DNA of 64,000 nucleotides from assembly GCF_029081005.1 (NCBI RefSeq), contig NZ_JAJQTQ010000005.1:146013-210012 (forward strand), in the 5' to 3' direction. The number at the start of each line of letters is the position of its first letter. The stretch's first letter is position 1. The position numbers and the translations under genes were made by a program. Positions 1 through 8,609 of this stretch are shown piece by piece. Origin of the DNA: Halomonas elongata. GTDB taxonomy: Bacteria > Pseudomonadota > Gammaproteobacteria > Pseudomonadales > Halomonadaceae. Under the pieces are notes generated by a model, which saw only the letters and a list, made by a program, of their open reading frames with translations, made no database searches and was not told where the DNA came from.

Positions 1-519
1 GTAGCGGTATCCTTCGTCTCCGGGGTGAGGATCGACCTGATGGCCTACCTGTTCGGCGATATCCTGGCGGTTGGCAAGTGGGACCTGGCCATCATATGGG
101 CAGGGGCACTGCTCGTCCTGGGGCTGATGCACTGGCGCTGGTCCAGCCTCCTGACCGCCACGCTGAATACCGACCTGGCCCACGCCAGCGGCATCGCCCC
201 CGGGCGAGAGCAGCTGATACTGACGTTGTCGCTCGCCGTGGTCGTTGCCGTGGCACTGAAGGTCGTCGGCGTGCTGTTGATCGCGGCACTGTTGATCATC
301 CCCGCCGCCACGGCGCGCCCCTTCAGCCGCACGCCGGAGAGCATGGCCCTGCTGGCCGCCCTCTTCGGTGCCGGTTCCACCACGGGGGGACTGCAGGCGG
401 CGTTCTGGCTGGATACACCCACCGGGCCCACCATCGTCAGCCTGGCCGCGCTGCTGTTCCTGCTTTCCAGCCTGGCCGGCCGCCTGACGCCCAGCGTGAT
501 GAAGACGACAAGACAGTAA
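1..519 (+). CDS. znuB: Zinc ABC transporter permease ZnuB, 3' part
   Basis: The reading frame is open from base 1, so the 5' end lies outside the window; 172 residues remain. This is an ABC-3 type inner-membrane permease that would pair with ZnuA (binding protein) and ZnuC (ATPase) to import zinc. The segment is strongly hydrophobic with several membrane helices and carries the family signature around KVVGVLLIAALLIIPAATA, which follows the cytoplasmic coupling loop. The ZnuB assignment over the manganese/iron relatives rests on overall resemblance, so the metal is less certain than the family. Transcription is towards the his genes, with a structured repeat between them. Confidence 0.85.
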   Translation, partial: VAVSFVSGVRIDLMAYLFGDILAVGKWDLAIIWAGALLVLGLMHWRWSSLLTATLNTDLAHASGIAPGREQLILTLSLAVVVAVALKVVGVLLIAALLIIPAATARPFSRTPESMALLAALFGAGSTTGGLQAAFWLDTPTGPTIVSLAALLFLLSSLAGRLTPSVMKTTRQ

Positions 520-546
520 GGTAGCGCCACTCTCAAGCAGCGCTCG

Positions 547-744
547 AAGGAAATACTGAATAAATCGCCGAGCATAGTGAAGGCTAGGCCCGTTCCCGAC
601 GGGCCATCGCATTTCCCACATCCGTGTGGGTCACGCGAGGCGCACGGAGCACAGAAAGCGAGACATAACGAGGGGTTAGGCGAGCTTTCGAGCACCGCGT
701 AACGACGCGATTTGCATGCGCAGGCATTTAAGCAGTGTTTCCTT
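547..744. repeat. MITE-like element with terminal inverted repeats
   Basis: About 198 bp bounded by near-perfect 19-bp inverted repeats: AAGGAAATACTGAATAAAT at 547-565 against the complement of 726-744 (3 mismatches). Inside are further hairpins, including GGCCCGT-loop-ACGGGCC at 587-605 and CCCACA-TCCG-TGTGGG at 615-630. There is no gene inside. Its right end overlaps the hisF stop codon by two bases. It lies between two convergent genes and may also act as a bidirectional terminator. Assignment as a non-autonomous mobile repeat is inferred from structure only. Confidence 0.5.
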
Positions 745-1516
745 AAAGGCGCATCTCGATACCCCGCTCGGCCATATAACGCTTGGCCTCGGGAATGCTG
801 TACTCCCCGAAGTGGAAGATACTGGCGGCGAGTACTGCATCGGCTCCGCCGTCCTTGACGCCTTCCACTAGGTGATCGAGGTTGCCGACACCGCCGGAAG
901 CGATCACCGGCACGCTCACCGCATCGCTGATGGCACGGGTCACGCCGAGGTCGAAGCCCTGCTTGGTACCGTCGCGATCCATGCTGGTGAGCAGCAGTTC
1001 GCCGGCCCCCAGCTCCACCATCTTTTGGGCCCACTCCACGGCGTCCAGGCCGGTGGAACGACGGCCGCCATGGGTGAAGATTTCCCAGCGCGGCGTCTCG
1101 CCCTCGCCGGAGACCCGCTTGGCATCGATGGCCACCACGATGCACTGGCTGCCGAAACGTTCCGCAGCTTCATGGACGAATTCAGGATTATGCACGGCGG
1201 CCGTATTGATCGAGACCTTGTCGGCGCCGGCATTGAGCATGGTGCGGATATCATCGCAGGTGCGAATGCCGCCCCCCACGGTCAGGGGGATGAACACCTC
1301 GCCGGCGATGCGCTCGACCATCTCCACCGTGGTGTCGCGGTCCTCGTGACTGGCGGTGATATCGAGGAAGGTGATCTCGTCGGCCCCTTGATGATTGTAG
1401 CGCTGAGCGACCTCCACCGGATCACCGGCATCGCGGATGCCGACGAAGTTGACGCCCTTGACCACACGCCCCGCGTCGACGTCCAGGCAGGGAATGATGC
1501 GCTTGGCGAGTCCCAT
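743..1516 (-). CDS. hisF: Imidazole glycerol phosphate synthase subunit HisF
   Basis: 257 residues, full length for the family. HisF is the cyclase subunit: it uses ammonia delivered by HisH and PRFAR to make imidazole glycerol phosphate and AICAR in histidine synthesis. The (beta/alpha)8 barrel signature is intact: [17 protein letters not shown] near the N-terminus contains the catalytic Asp (residue 12), and the second catalytic Asp lies in VVAIDAKR near residue 131. Phosphate-binding glycine loops (TVGGGIR and IASGGVG) are present. It is the last gene of a minus-strand hisB-hisH-hisA-hisF cluster, four bases after hisA, so translation is probably coupled. Confidence 0.97.
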   Translation of the reverse strand: MGLAKRIIPCLDVDAGRVVKGVNFVGIRDAGDPVEVAQRYNHQGADEITFLDITASHEDRDTTVEMVERIAGEVFIPLTVGGGIRTCDDIRTMLNAGADKVSINTAAVHNPEFVHEAAERFGSQCIVVAIDAKRVSGEGETPRWEIFTHGGRRSTGLDAVEWAQKMVELGAGELLLTSMDRDGTKQGFDLGVTRAISDAVSVPVIASGGVGNLDHLVEGVKDGGADAVLAASIFHFGEYSIPEAKRYMAERGIEMRL

Positions 1517-1519
1517 GGT

Positions 1520-2272
1520 TCAGCTCCCGGTTCGTTGGCGGGTGAGTTCATCGCACAGCCGCTGGCCCTCGGCCACGTCCAGGCTGCCTTCATAGATGGC
1601 GCGGCCGGTGATGGCGCCTAGAATGCCCGGCTCGCCCGCCTCGACAAGCGATCGCAGGTCATCGAGATTGGTGACGCCCCCCGAGGCGATCACCGGCAGG
1701 CCGCCCTGGCGAGCCAGTTCGGCGGTGGCCTCGACATTGACGCCGCCCATCATTCCGTCACGGGCAATATCGGTATAAACGATGGCGGAAACACCATCGT
1801 CGGCGAAACGCCTGGCAAGTTCGGTGGCCTTGAGGGTGGATACCTCGGCCCAGCCATCGGTGGCCACGAAGCCATCGCGGGCATCGAGGCCGACGATCAC
1901 GTGATCCGGGAAGGCACGGCACATCTCGGTGACGAAGTCGGGTTCCTTCACTGCCTTGGTCCCGATGATCACCTGGGAGACGCCTGCCTCCAGATAATGC
2001 TCGATGGTCGCCGCGCTACGAATACCGCCGCCGATCTGGATCGGCAGATCCGGGTAGGCGCGAGCAATGGCGGTGACCGCCTCACCATTGATCGGCCTTC
2101 CTTCGAAGGCGCCGTTGAGATCGACCAGATGCAGGCGGCGGGCCCCGGCCTCGACCCAGCGCGCGGCCATGGCCACCGGATCGTCACCGTAGGTGGTAGC
2201 GTCGTCCATGCGCCCCTGCTTGAGACGAACGCACTTGCCATCCTTGAGATCGATGGCGGGAATTACCAGCAT
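1520..2272 (-). CDS. hisA: ProFAR isomerase HisA
   Basis: 250 residues. HisA is a (beta/alpha)8 barrel isomerase converting ProFAR to PRFAR, the substrate of HisF-HisH. The start codon at 2272 gives the canonical N-terminus [20 protein letters not shown] with the catalytic Asp at residue 8, and a GGAGG ribosome-binding site lies just upstream; an in-frame upstream ATG would add 11 unlikely residues. The second catalytic Asp is in [10 protein letters not shown]. Glycine-rich phosphate loops (IQIGGGIRS and IASGGVTN) are intact. It sits 42 bp after hisH and 3 bp before hisF. Confidence 0.97.
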   Translation of the reverse strand: MLVIPAIDLKDGKCVRLKQGRMDDATTYGDDPVAMAARWVEAGARRLHLVDLNGAFEGRPINGEAVTAIARAYPDLPIQIGGGIRSAATIEHYLEAGVSQVIIGTKAVKEPDFVTEMCRAFPDHVIVGLDARDGFVATDGWAEVSTLKATELARRFADDGVSAIVYTDIARDGMMGGVNVEATAELARQGGLPVIASGGVTNLDDLRSLVEAGEPGILGAITGRAIYEGSLDVAEGQRLCDELTRQRTGS

Positions 2273-2314
2273 GTCAAATCCTCCAGGGCGGATCCGGTGT
2301 GCCACCGGGCCCGT

Positions 2315-2956
2315 TCAGGGCGCCCAGTGAACGAAGTTTTCCAGCAGCCTGAGACCAGCCCGGGAACTCTTCTCGGGGTGGAACTGCACGGCGAAGGTGG
2401 CATCGCGGCCGGTCGCCACATGGGCCGAGACCCGGCCATAATCGGTGGTGCCGAACAGTCGGGTGTCGTCATCGACCTCGACATAATAGCTGTGCACGAA
2501 GTAGAAGTGCTCGTCCTGGTCGATGCCCTGCCACAAAGGATGATCCTGATGCTGACGCACCAGGTTCCACCCCATGTGTGGCACCTTGCAACGATTGCCG
2601 CTCTCGTCGTGCATATCGGCGGGGAAACGCCGCACCTGGCCGGACATGAAGCCCAGGCAGTCGATGCCCCCATTCTCTTCGCTGCGCTCATGGAGCATCT
2701 GCTGGCCTACACAGATTCCCAGCAGCGGCTTGTCCTGGCTGGCCAGCAACTCCTCCACCAGGCCACGGAGTTCGGTGCGTTCCAGCTCACCCACGCAGTC
2801 ACGAATGGCGCCCTGGCCGGGCAACACCAGCCGCGTGGCGCCGTTGATGCGTCGCGGGTCACGAGTCACCACGACATTTTCGTGGGTCACGTGTTCCAAT
2901 GCCTTGGCGACGGAGTGCAGATTGCCCATTCCGTAGTCGATGACGGCAATGGTCAT
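2315..2956 (-). CDS. hisH: Imidazole glycerol phosphate synthase glutaminase HisH
   Basis: 213 residues. HisH is a class I glutamine amidotransferase that supplies ammonia to HisF. The N-terminus MTIAVIDYGMGNLHSV matches the family and is preceded by a GAGGAG ribosome-binding site, which decides the start at 2956. The catalytic triad is visible: Cys in LLGICVGQQMLHERS, and His and Glu in VQFHPEKSS near the C-terminus. It is separated from hisB by about 126 bp, longer than the other gaps in the cluster, so an internal promoter is possible but none is obvious. Confidence 0.97.
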   Translation of the reverse strand: MTIAVIDYGMGNLHSVAKALEHVTHENVVVTRDPRRINGATRLVLPGQGAIRDCVGELERTELRGLVEELLASQDKPLLGICVGQQMLHERSEENGGIDCLGFMSGQVRRFPADMHDESGNRCKVPHMGWNLVRQHQDHPLWQGIDQDEHFYFVHSYYVEVDDDTRLFGTTDYGRVSAHVATGRDATFAVQFHPEKSSRAGLRLLENFVHWAP

Positions 2957-3082
2957 AGAGTGCTCCTCGTATCGGTCGACGGGTTCAGGAAACTCTTTCA
3001 AGCCCCCTTTCAGGCAACCCTGTCTGGGTACCTGTGCATGAGAACCGCAGTGCTTCGCTCGACGATTGACGCAGCCTTTCCT

Positions 3083-3676
3083 TCACAGACTGCCCTTGGT
3101 GGACGGCATCCGGCCGGCCATGCGCGGGTCCTCGGCAGCGGCCATGCGCAGGGCACGACCGAAGGCCTTGAAGATGGTCTCCGCCTGATGGTGGGCATTG
3201 AAGCCCTTCAGGTTGTCGATATGCAGGGTGACCCGGGCATGATTGACGAACCCCTGAAAGAACTCCCAGAACAGTTGGGTGTCCATCTGTCCCAGGACGG
3301 CACGGGTGAATTCGACGTCCATGAACAGGCCCGGACGGCCGGAAAAATCCACCACGACCCGGGATAGCGCCTCGTCGAGGGGCACATAGGCGTGGCCATA
3401 GCGGTAGATGCCGCGCTTGTCGCCGATCGCCTGGTCGAAGGCCTGCCCCAGGGTGATGCCAAGATCCTCGACCGTGTGGTGAGCATCGATGTGCAGGTCG
3501 CCCACCGCCTTGATGTCGAGGTCGATGAGCCCATGGCGTGCCACCTGGTCGAGCATGTGATCGAGGAAGGGCACACCGGTTTCGCAGGTCAGCCGCCCCT
3601 CGCCATCGAGGTTCACGGTGACCGTGATCTGGGTTTCCTTGGTGTCGCGGGTGACCGTGGCGGTACGCTCGGACAT
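3083..3676 (-). CDS. hisB: Imidazoleglycerol-phosphate dehydratase HisB
   Basis: 197 residues, the monofunctional dehydratase form without the histidinol-phosphatase domain found in enteric HisB. It dehydrates imidazole glycerol phosphate in histidine synthesis. Metal-binding His clusters are visible: [14 protein letters not shown] in the first half and [14 protein letters not shown] in the second. The start at 3676 (MSERTATV) has a GGAGAT ribosome-binding site. It is the first gene of the minus-strand his cluster; a TATAAT-like -10 box lies about 95 bp upstream. Confidence 0.96.
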   Translation of the reverse strand: MSERTATVTRDTKETQITVTVNLDGEGRLTCETGVPFLDHMLDQVARHGLIDLDIKAVGDLHIDAHHTVEDLGITLGQAFDQAIGDKRGIYRYGHAYVPLDEALSRVVVDFSGRPGLFMDVEFTRAVLGQMDTQLFWEFFQGFVNHARVTLHIDNLKGFNAHHQAETIFKAFGRALRMAAAEDPRMAGRMPSTKGSL

Positions 3677-3853
3677 GTTGCATCTCCAGCGCCGTGGCGC
3701 TTGTCGAAAGAAGACCGGCCGCTTGGACCAGAACGCGCCGATGGCGGGCCGCCGACGCAGAGCCGCCATTATAGTGAAACGCCACCCCCATCCGCTACAA
3801 TGCCAACCATTCAGCGGTGGCGGTATCCGCTACCCTATACGGGAGAATCATGC
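3677..3853. promoter_or_regulatory. Divergent promoter region, hisB and panM-like gene
   Basis: Intergenic region between divergent genes. On the minus strand a perfect TATAAT -10 box occurs (complement of 3768-3773), oriented towards hisB. On the plus strand TACAAT occurs at 3796-3801, about 53 bp before the acetyltransferase start. Matching -35 boxes are weak, so both promoters are tentative. Confidence 0.4.
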
Positions 3854-4306
3854 ATGCCGGTCACACTCCAGCGAGTCGACCAGGCGGTCTGGGCGTCGAA
3901 TACCCAGGCCCGCACCGATCTACTCCGCATCTATGCCGATGCCCCCACCGAACGTCTACCGCAGGATCCCGAGGCGTTCGTCCGCGAGCATCTGGCGGCG
4001 GCACACTTCTTCTGCTGTGCGCACTTCAACGACCGACTGCTGGGCGCCGTGGCGGTTCGTCCCGATGCCGAGGCCTGGTGGCTTTCCCATCTCTGTGTGC
4101 GCAAGACCACGCGACGGCGCGGCGTCGGCTCGCGCCTGCTGGCACTGACGAGCGAAGCCGCGCATCACGATGGTCTTCGACTACGCGTGATAAGCTCTCA
4201 ACTTTCCGTGGCCGACCAGATGCTGTTGAAGCGGCTCGGCTATCGCCTGACCCAGGCGGGTGACTACTTCGAACTCGACCTTCCGCCCAAAGGAGCCGGG
4301 CAATGA
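3854..4306 (+). CDS. GNAT-family protein, PanM/PanZ-like
   Basis: 150 residues. The central part (FNDRLLGAVAV ... LSHLCVRKTTRRRGVGSRLLAL) is a GNAT acetyl-CoA-binding core with the R-x-x-R-G-V-G-x-x-L pyrophosphate loop. In layout and sequence it resembles PanM/PanZ, which binds acetyl-CoA and promotes maturation and feedback control of aspartate decarboxylase PanD in coenzyme A synthesis. The start at 3854 removes a longer upstream frame that only shadows the hisB strand. Its 3' end overlaps the next start (ATGA). A generic acetyltransferase is the alternative. Confidence 0.7.
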   Translation: MPVTLQRVDQAVWASNTQARTDLLRIYADAPTERLPQDPEAFVREHLAAAHFFCCAHFNDRLLGAVAVRPDAEAWWLSHLCVRKTTRRRGVGSRLLALTSEAAHHDGLRLRVISSQLSVADQMLLKRLGYRLTQAGDYFELDLPPKGAGQ

Positions 4307-6627
4307 AGCGAATCCTGCGTACCTTGCTGGCCACCATCGGCATTCTCGGGCTGGTGGTGGTCGGTGCCGTGGTCTTCGTCACCACCTTTTTCGACCCCGA
4401 GGATCTCAAGCCACGTCTCATCGAGGTGGTACGCGAGCACAGCGGGCTGGAGCTCGAGCTGGACGGGCCGCTCAGCTGGTCCTTCTACCCCCGACTGGGG
4501 GTCAGCGTCGAAGCCGCCGAGGCACGCCTGCCGACCCAGTCATCCGATGCCCACCCATTCGCCGCCTTCGACCACGCCGAAGTCAGCCTGGCCTTCGCCC
4601 CCTTGCTGCGCGGGGAAATCGCCATCGATGGCCTGACTCTCGAAGGGCTGTCGCTGAATCTGGCCCGCGACGCACAAGGTCGTGGCAACTGGGAAACGCT
4701 GATTAATCGCCTGGAGAATCGTGGCGAGGAAGCCGAGGCCGTTCTCGCGCCGGCCAGCGCCGGCCCGAACCCCGACTCGACCGCGAACGAGAGTGGATTG
4801 TCCGTGGCGCTCAACATCGCCAGCGTTCAGATCCATCAAGGCCGAGTCAACTACCGTGATGCCCAGGCAGAGCAGGAAGTGACCCTGGAACAGCTCAACA
4901 TCACCGGCCATAACGTCAATCCCGACCGCCCCTTCCCGCTCAACGCCAGCCTGCGCATGACCCTGAGCGACGGCCTTGCCACCGAGACACCGGCTCTGGT
5001 CAGCGACATCATTCTCAAGACGCAGGTCGACCTCGGCCTGGCCGAAGGGCGCCACGTCCTTCAGAAACTGTCCCTGCAAACCGATTCCCGCATCGGCGAT
5101 GCCCAGGAGGAACAGAAAGCCAATCTCAGTGCCGCCGAGGCGACACTCGATCTCGGCCAGCAGCACGTGACGTTGACCGATGGCCAACTCGATACCAGCC
5201 TGCTGCACCCTCGACTGGGCGAGAAACGTCTGGCACTGGCGATGGACGTTCAACTGGAAGCCGACCTGCCGGCCCAGACCGCCCAGCTCCGTGAGCTGCA
5301 CCTGACGGGCCCCGATGGCCTCGAACTGGATGGCAACCTCAACCTGGCCAACCTGTCGACGGCGCCGACCTATCGCGGTCAATTACAACTGGCACCATTG
5401 TCGCTGCGCCCCTGGCTGACACGCTTCGACGTCATGCCCGCCACCGCCAGCGACACGGCGCTGAGCGAGGTCGGCCTGGCCAGCCCCGTCGAGGGGGACT
5501 TGCAGGCCATCACCCTGGACGGCCTGACCCTGAGTCTGGACGGCAGCACCTTCAGCGGTCGCCTGGGTGGCCACTTCGATGGTTCACGCCTGACTCTCGA
5601 TCTGCAGGGCGATACCCTGAACCTGGACGATTACCTGCCGCCCGACACCCCCGCCGCCGACACCAGCGCCAGCCTGCCCCTGTTCGATCGCGCCTATGCC
5701 GAACAGCCGCCAGCATTGCTCCCCGCGAAATGGCTGGCCGACCTGGACCTCGAGGCGGATCTCGAGCTCGGCGAGCTCCACCTCCTGCAACAGCGCTTGC
5801 AGAACGTTGCGTTGACGCTGGAAGGCCAGGAAGGACGCCACCGGCTGACTCGCTTCGCCGCCGACTTCCACGACGGCCAACTTTCGGCCACCGGCTCGCT
5901 CGATGCCCGCGAGACACCACTGCGCTGGCAGCTGTCACCCAACGTCAGCGACGTGCGACTGGGCGATCTTCTGGAAACCCTCAACGAAGACCCGGCTCCC
6001 CTGCAGGGCCTGCTGGCAGGGAGCGGCGAACTCGAAAGCCGGGGCAACAGCCTGGCCGAACTCAAGCGCGGCCTGAATGGCCATCTCGAGACTCGACTCG
6101 CCGAGGGCCGCCTGATCGGGACCAACATCTCTCGACAACTGTGCACCACGGCGGCCCGTCTCGAGGGCGAGAACACCAGCCGTGACTGGGAGGAAGACAC
6201 ACGCTTCCAGCGTGCCGATGCCAGCTTCCGGATCCGCGATGGTATCGCCGAGAGCGACGACCTCGCTGTGACGCTTCCAGGCATTGCCATGAACGGTCAG
6301 GGTCAGCTCGATGTCGGCAGCGAACGCTTCGACCTCAAGGCCGACGCCCGCTTCACCGACACCGTGGACGCGGCTTGCGAGGTCAACCCGCGACTCAAGC
6401 AGATCCCCTTCCCCGTCCACTGCGAAGGACAGCTGAGTGGAGACAGCAACGAGTGGTGCCGCTTCGATCGCCAGGCACTGCAGTCTTCTCTCGGGAAGCT
6501 GTTGCGCCGGGAAGCCTCCCAGCGTGCCGGCGAGGAAATCGACAAACGTCTCGATGATGCCATGGACAAGCTCGAGGAAAAGGCCGGCAGTGAACTTCGT
6601 GGCACCCTCGAGAGTCTATTGGAATGA
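4303..6627 (+). CDS. asmA: AsmA family protein
   Basis: 774 residues. One N-terminal membrane anchor (residues about 4-28, rich in L, V and I) is followed by a long periplasmic region with the AsmA N-terminal pattern (FDPEDLKPRLIEVVREHSGLEL) and, near residues 590-730, the C-terminal AsmA-like domain ending in repeated helical, charged sequence. AsmA-like proteins are bridge-like lipid-transfer proteins of the envelope that affect outer-membrane assembly. The start overlaps the stop of the PanM-like gene by four bases. A strong terminator follows. The subtype (AsmA versus YicH/TamB-related) was not tested. Confidence 0.85.
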   Translation: MKRILRTLLATIGILGLVVVGAVVFVTTFFDPEDLKPRLIEVVREHSGLELELDGPLSWSFYPRLGVSVEAAEARLPTQSSDAHPFAAFDHAEVSLAFAPLLRGEIAIDGLTLEGLSLNLARDAQGRGNWETLINRLENRGEEAEAVLAPASAGPNPDSTANESGLSVALNIASVQIHQGRVNYRDAQAEQEVTLEQLNITGHNVNPDRPFPLNASLRMTLSDGLATETPALVSDIILKTQVDLGLAEGRHVLQKLSLQTDSRIGDAQEEQKANLSAAEATLDLGQQHVTLTDGQLDTSLLHPRLGEKRLALAMDVQLEADLPAQTAQLRELHLTGPDGLELDGNLNLANLSTAPTYRGQLQLAPLSLRPWLTRFDVMPATASDTALSEVGLASPVEGDLQAITLDGLTLSLDGSTFSGRLGGHFDGSRLTLDLQGDTLNLDDYLPPDTPAADTSASLPLFDRAYAEQPPALLPAKWLADLDLEADLELGELHLLQQRLQNVALTLEGQEGRHRLTRFAADFHDGQLSATGSLDARETPLRWQLSPNVSDVRLGDLLETLNEDPAPLQGLLAGSGELESRGNSLAELKRGLNGHLETRLAEGRLIGTNISRQLCTTAARLEGENTSRDWEEDTRFQRADASFRIRDGIAESDDLAVTLPGIAMNGQGQLDVGSERFDLKADARFTDTVDAACEVNPRLKQIPFPVHCEGQLSGDSNEWCRFDRQALQSSLGKLLRREASQRAGEEIDKRLDDAMDKLEEKAGSELRGTLESLLE

Positions 6628-6649
6628 GCATCAAGTAAAGCCAGTCACT

Positions 6650-6678
6650 GCGCCGGTCTCCACGATCGGCGCTTTTTT
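6650..6678 (+). terminator. Rho-independent terminator after asmA-like gene
   Basis: GCGCCGGTC (6650-6658), a 5-nt loop and GATCGGCGC (6664-6672) form a 9-bp stem with one mismatch, followed by six T. Confidence 0.85.
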
Positions 6679-6695
6679 GCGTGTCGAGCCCATAC

Positions 6696-7817
6696 ATGAC
6701 CGACAATCCACCCGCCATCCTGCCGCCCGAGACCTTCCAGCGACGCTTGCTGGACTGGTTCGATGTGCATGGACGTCACGATCTGCCCTGGCAACGGGAG
6801 CGGACACCCTACCGGGTCTGGGTCTCGGAGATCATGCTCCAGCAGACCCAGGTCACCACCGTGATCCCCTACTTCGAGCGCTTCATGGAACGCTTTCCCG
6901 ATGTCGAGGCCCTGGCTAGCGCCGATCAGGACGAGGTCCTGCATCTCTGGACCGGCCTCGGTTACTACGCGCGGGGACGCAACCTGCACAAGGCCGCCCG
7001 GGTCGTGATGGAAGAACATAACGGTGTCTTTCCGGTACATAGCCTCGAGGCCATGGCCGGGCTCCCCGGCATCGGCCGCTCCACCGCCGGGGCCATCATC
7101 GCCCAGAGCACCGGCCGCCGCGCGGTGATCCTCGACGGTAACGTCAAGCGCGTGCTGACCCGCCTGCATGCCGTGGAAGGCTGGCCAGGGCGCCCCGCCG
7201 TGGAACGTCGTCTGTGGTCGCTGGCCGAACACTACACACCCGACGAGCGCGTGGTCGACTTCACCCAGGCGATGATGGACCTGGGCGCGACACTTTGCCG
7301 GCGCGGTCGTCCCGATTGCGAGCACTGCCCTTTCGAGACCGAGTGCCTGGCCCATGAGCGCGGCGAGGAACGCCGTTTCCCTGAGTCCAAACCGAAGAAG
7401 GCACTCCCCACGCGACGGACTCTCATGCTGATGCTGCAGGACGCCTCCGGCCGGGTGCTGCTCGAACAACGCCCGTCCAGCGGACTCTGGGGAGGCCTCT
7501 GGAGTCTGCCGCAATTCGAGGACCACGCGGCACTGCAAGCCTGGCTGGATCGGCACGCCCCCGGCGCCGAGCTCGATGGCACCTGGTCCACCTTTACCCA
7601 CGTCTTCAGCCACTTCCGGCTGGAGATCACCCCTCAACCGGCACGAGTGTCGCACCTCGACGCGGTCGGGGAGACGTGGTGCTGGTTCGATCCCGCGGAT
7701 CCTGCCAACCTCGGACTCGCCGCCCCGGTGAAAGGCTTGCTGGAGTCGCTGCGTCCCTTCACCCTGTCCGCACCCGCAGGTCACGCAACCGAATCAGCCA
7801 AGGAGCCATCCCGATGA
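6696..7817 (+). CDS. mutY: Adenine DNA glycosylase MutY
   Basis: 373 residues. MutY removes adenine mispaired with 8-oxoguanine. The catalytic Glu is in SEIMLQQTQV near residue 40; the helix-hairpin-helix is LPGIGRSTAGAI; the [4Fe-4S] cluster ligands follow the classic C-x6-C-x2-C-x5-C spacing in CRRGRPDCEHCPFETEC; and a NUDIX-like 8-oxoG recognition domain (RVLLEQRPSSGLWGGLWSLP) fills the C-terminus. An upstream in-frame GTG at 6681 would add five residues; the ATG at 6696 is preferred. Its stop overlaps the yggX start (ATGA), so the two are translationally coupled as in many gammaproteobacteria. Confidence 0.97.
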   Translation: MTDNPPAILPPETFQRRLLDWFDVHGRHDLPWQRERTPYRVWVSEIMLQQTQVTTVIPYFERFMERFPDVEALASADQDEVLHLWTGLGYYARGRNLHKAARVVMEEHNGVFPVHSLEAMAGLPGIGRSTAGAIIAQSTGRRAVILDGNVKRVLTRLHAVEGWPGRPAVERRLWSLAEHYTPDERVVDFTQAMMDLGATLCRRGRPDCEHCPFETECLAHERGEERRFPESKPKKALPTRRTLMLMLQDASGRVLLEQRPSSGLWGGLWSLPQFEDHAALQAWLDRHAPGAELDGTWSTFTHVFSHFRLEITPQPARVSHLDAVGETWCWFDPADPANLGLAAPVKGLLESLRPFTLSAPAGHATESAKEPSR

Positions 7818-8086
7818 CCCAGACCGTATTCTGCCGCAAATATCAGGAAGAGCTGGAAGCCCTGCCCTTTCCTCCCTTACCCGGCGAAAAGGGCCGCGAG
7901 ATCCAGTCCAGCGTCTCCAAGCGCGCCTGGGAAGAGTGGCAGGCCCTGCAGACTCGCCTGATCAACGAGAAGCATCTCAATATGCTCGACCCGACGGACC
8001 GGGCCTACCTGATGGAGCAACTGGAGCGCTTCCTGAACAACGAGGAAACCGATCAGGCAGAGGGCTACGTGCCTCCCGAACAGTGA
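7814..8086 (+). CDS. yggX: Fe(2+)-trafficking protein YggX
   Basis: 90 residues, the usual length. YggX is a small cytosolic protein linked to iron handling and protection of Fe-S clusters from oxidants; pairing with MutY, an Fe-S enzyme, is conserved. The family pattern FCRKYQEELEALPFPPLPGEKG is at the N-terminus and the helical EWQALQTRLINE and LMEQLERFL segments follow. The start overlaps the mutY stop by four bases. Confidence 0.96.
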   Translation: MTQTVFCRKYQEELEALPFPPLPGEKGREIQSSVSKRAWEEWQALQTRLINEKHLNMLDPTDRAYLMEQLERFLNNEETDQAEGYVPPEQ

Positions 8087-8131
8087 AGTGCCTCAAGGTG
8101 CTGTATACGCCATCTTTTTGAAAAGAAACGG

Positions 8132-8160
8132 TTGACGTGAAAAGGCCTTTAGGGTTTAAT
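8132..8160 (+). promoter_or_regulatory. Sigma-70 promoter for the tRNA cluster
   Basis: TTGACG (8132-8137), a 17-bp spacer and TTTAAT (8155-8160), placed 16 bp before the tRNA-Phe gene. Spacing and position are ideal for a stable-RNA promoter. Confidence 0.7.
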
Positions 8161-8176
8161 ACGCACCGTTGGCGCG

Positions 8177-8252
8177 GGCCAGATAGCTCAGTCGGTAGAG
8201 CAGGGGATTGAAAATCCCCGTGTCGGCGGTTCGATTCCGTCTCTGGCCACCA
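8177..8252 (+). tRNA. tRNA-Phe(GAA)
   Basis: 76-nt cloverleaf: acceptor stem GGCCAGA / TCTGGCC, D-loop AGCTCAGTCGGTAGAGC, anticodon stem-loop GGGGA-TTGAAAA-TCCCC giving anticodon GAA, T-loop GGTTCGATTCC and an encoded CCA end. Confidence 0.96.
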
Positions 8253-8258
8253 CAATGC

Positions 8259-8333
8259 TGGGGTATCGCCAAGTGGTAAGGCACTGGTTTTTGGTATCAG
8301 CATGCGCAGGTTCGAATCCTGCTACCCCAGCCA
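8259..8333 (+). tRNA. tRNA-Gln(TTG)
   Basis: 75-nt cloverleaf: acceptor TGGGGTA / TACCCCA, anticodon stem-loop CTGGT-TTTTGGT-ATCAG giving anticodon TTG, T-loop GGTTCGAATCC and an encoded CCA. It is six bases after tRNA-Phe, surely cotranscribed. Confidence 0.95.
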
Positions 8334-8380
8334 CGCCAACCCGTTTCACGTTCTGCTTTATACAGCGTGGATCGTTCCGA

Positions 8381-8421
<41 letters not shown>

Positions 8422-8444
8422 AGAGCGGCAGAAATTTGGGGAAA

Positions 8445-8520
8445 GCTGGCATAGCTCAGATGGTAGAGCAGCTGACTTGTAATCAGCAGGTCCCGGGTTC
8501 GACTCCTGGTGCCAGCACCA
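8445..8520 (+). tRNA. tRNA-Thr(TGT), intact, probably carried by the ICE
   Basis: 76-nt cloverleaf: acceptor GCTGGCA / TGCCAGC, anticodon stem-loop GCTGA-CTTGTAA-TCAGC giving TGT, T-arm CCGGGTTCGACTCCTGG and an encoded CCA. Its 8451-8485 segment repeats 8387-8421 of the split tRNA gene with few changes, but the acceptor stem differs from the fragment (GCTGGCA versus GCCGACA). It would restore tRNA-Thr function after disruption of the host gene. Confidence 0.94.
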
Positions 8521-8609
8521 CCCAACCTACCTTACGCGCCTCCTAAGAAAATTTCACGCCCAGGCATCTATTGCACTCATTCAATTCAACTTGGATGAGG
8601 TGCAGCTAA

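Noticed and set aside
45..1145. Long minus-strand open frame over znuB and hisF
   Set aside because: It crosses the znuB strand, the MITE-like repeat and hisF in another frame; Arg/Gly-rich composition typical of GC-rich shadow frames.
1901..3367. 488-codon plus-strand frame opposite hisA, hisH and hisB
   Set aside because: Antisense shadow of three certain his genes; no family features or ribosome-binding site.
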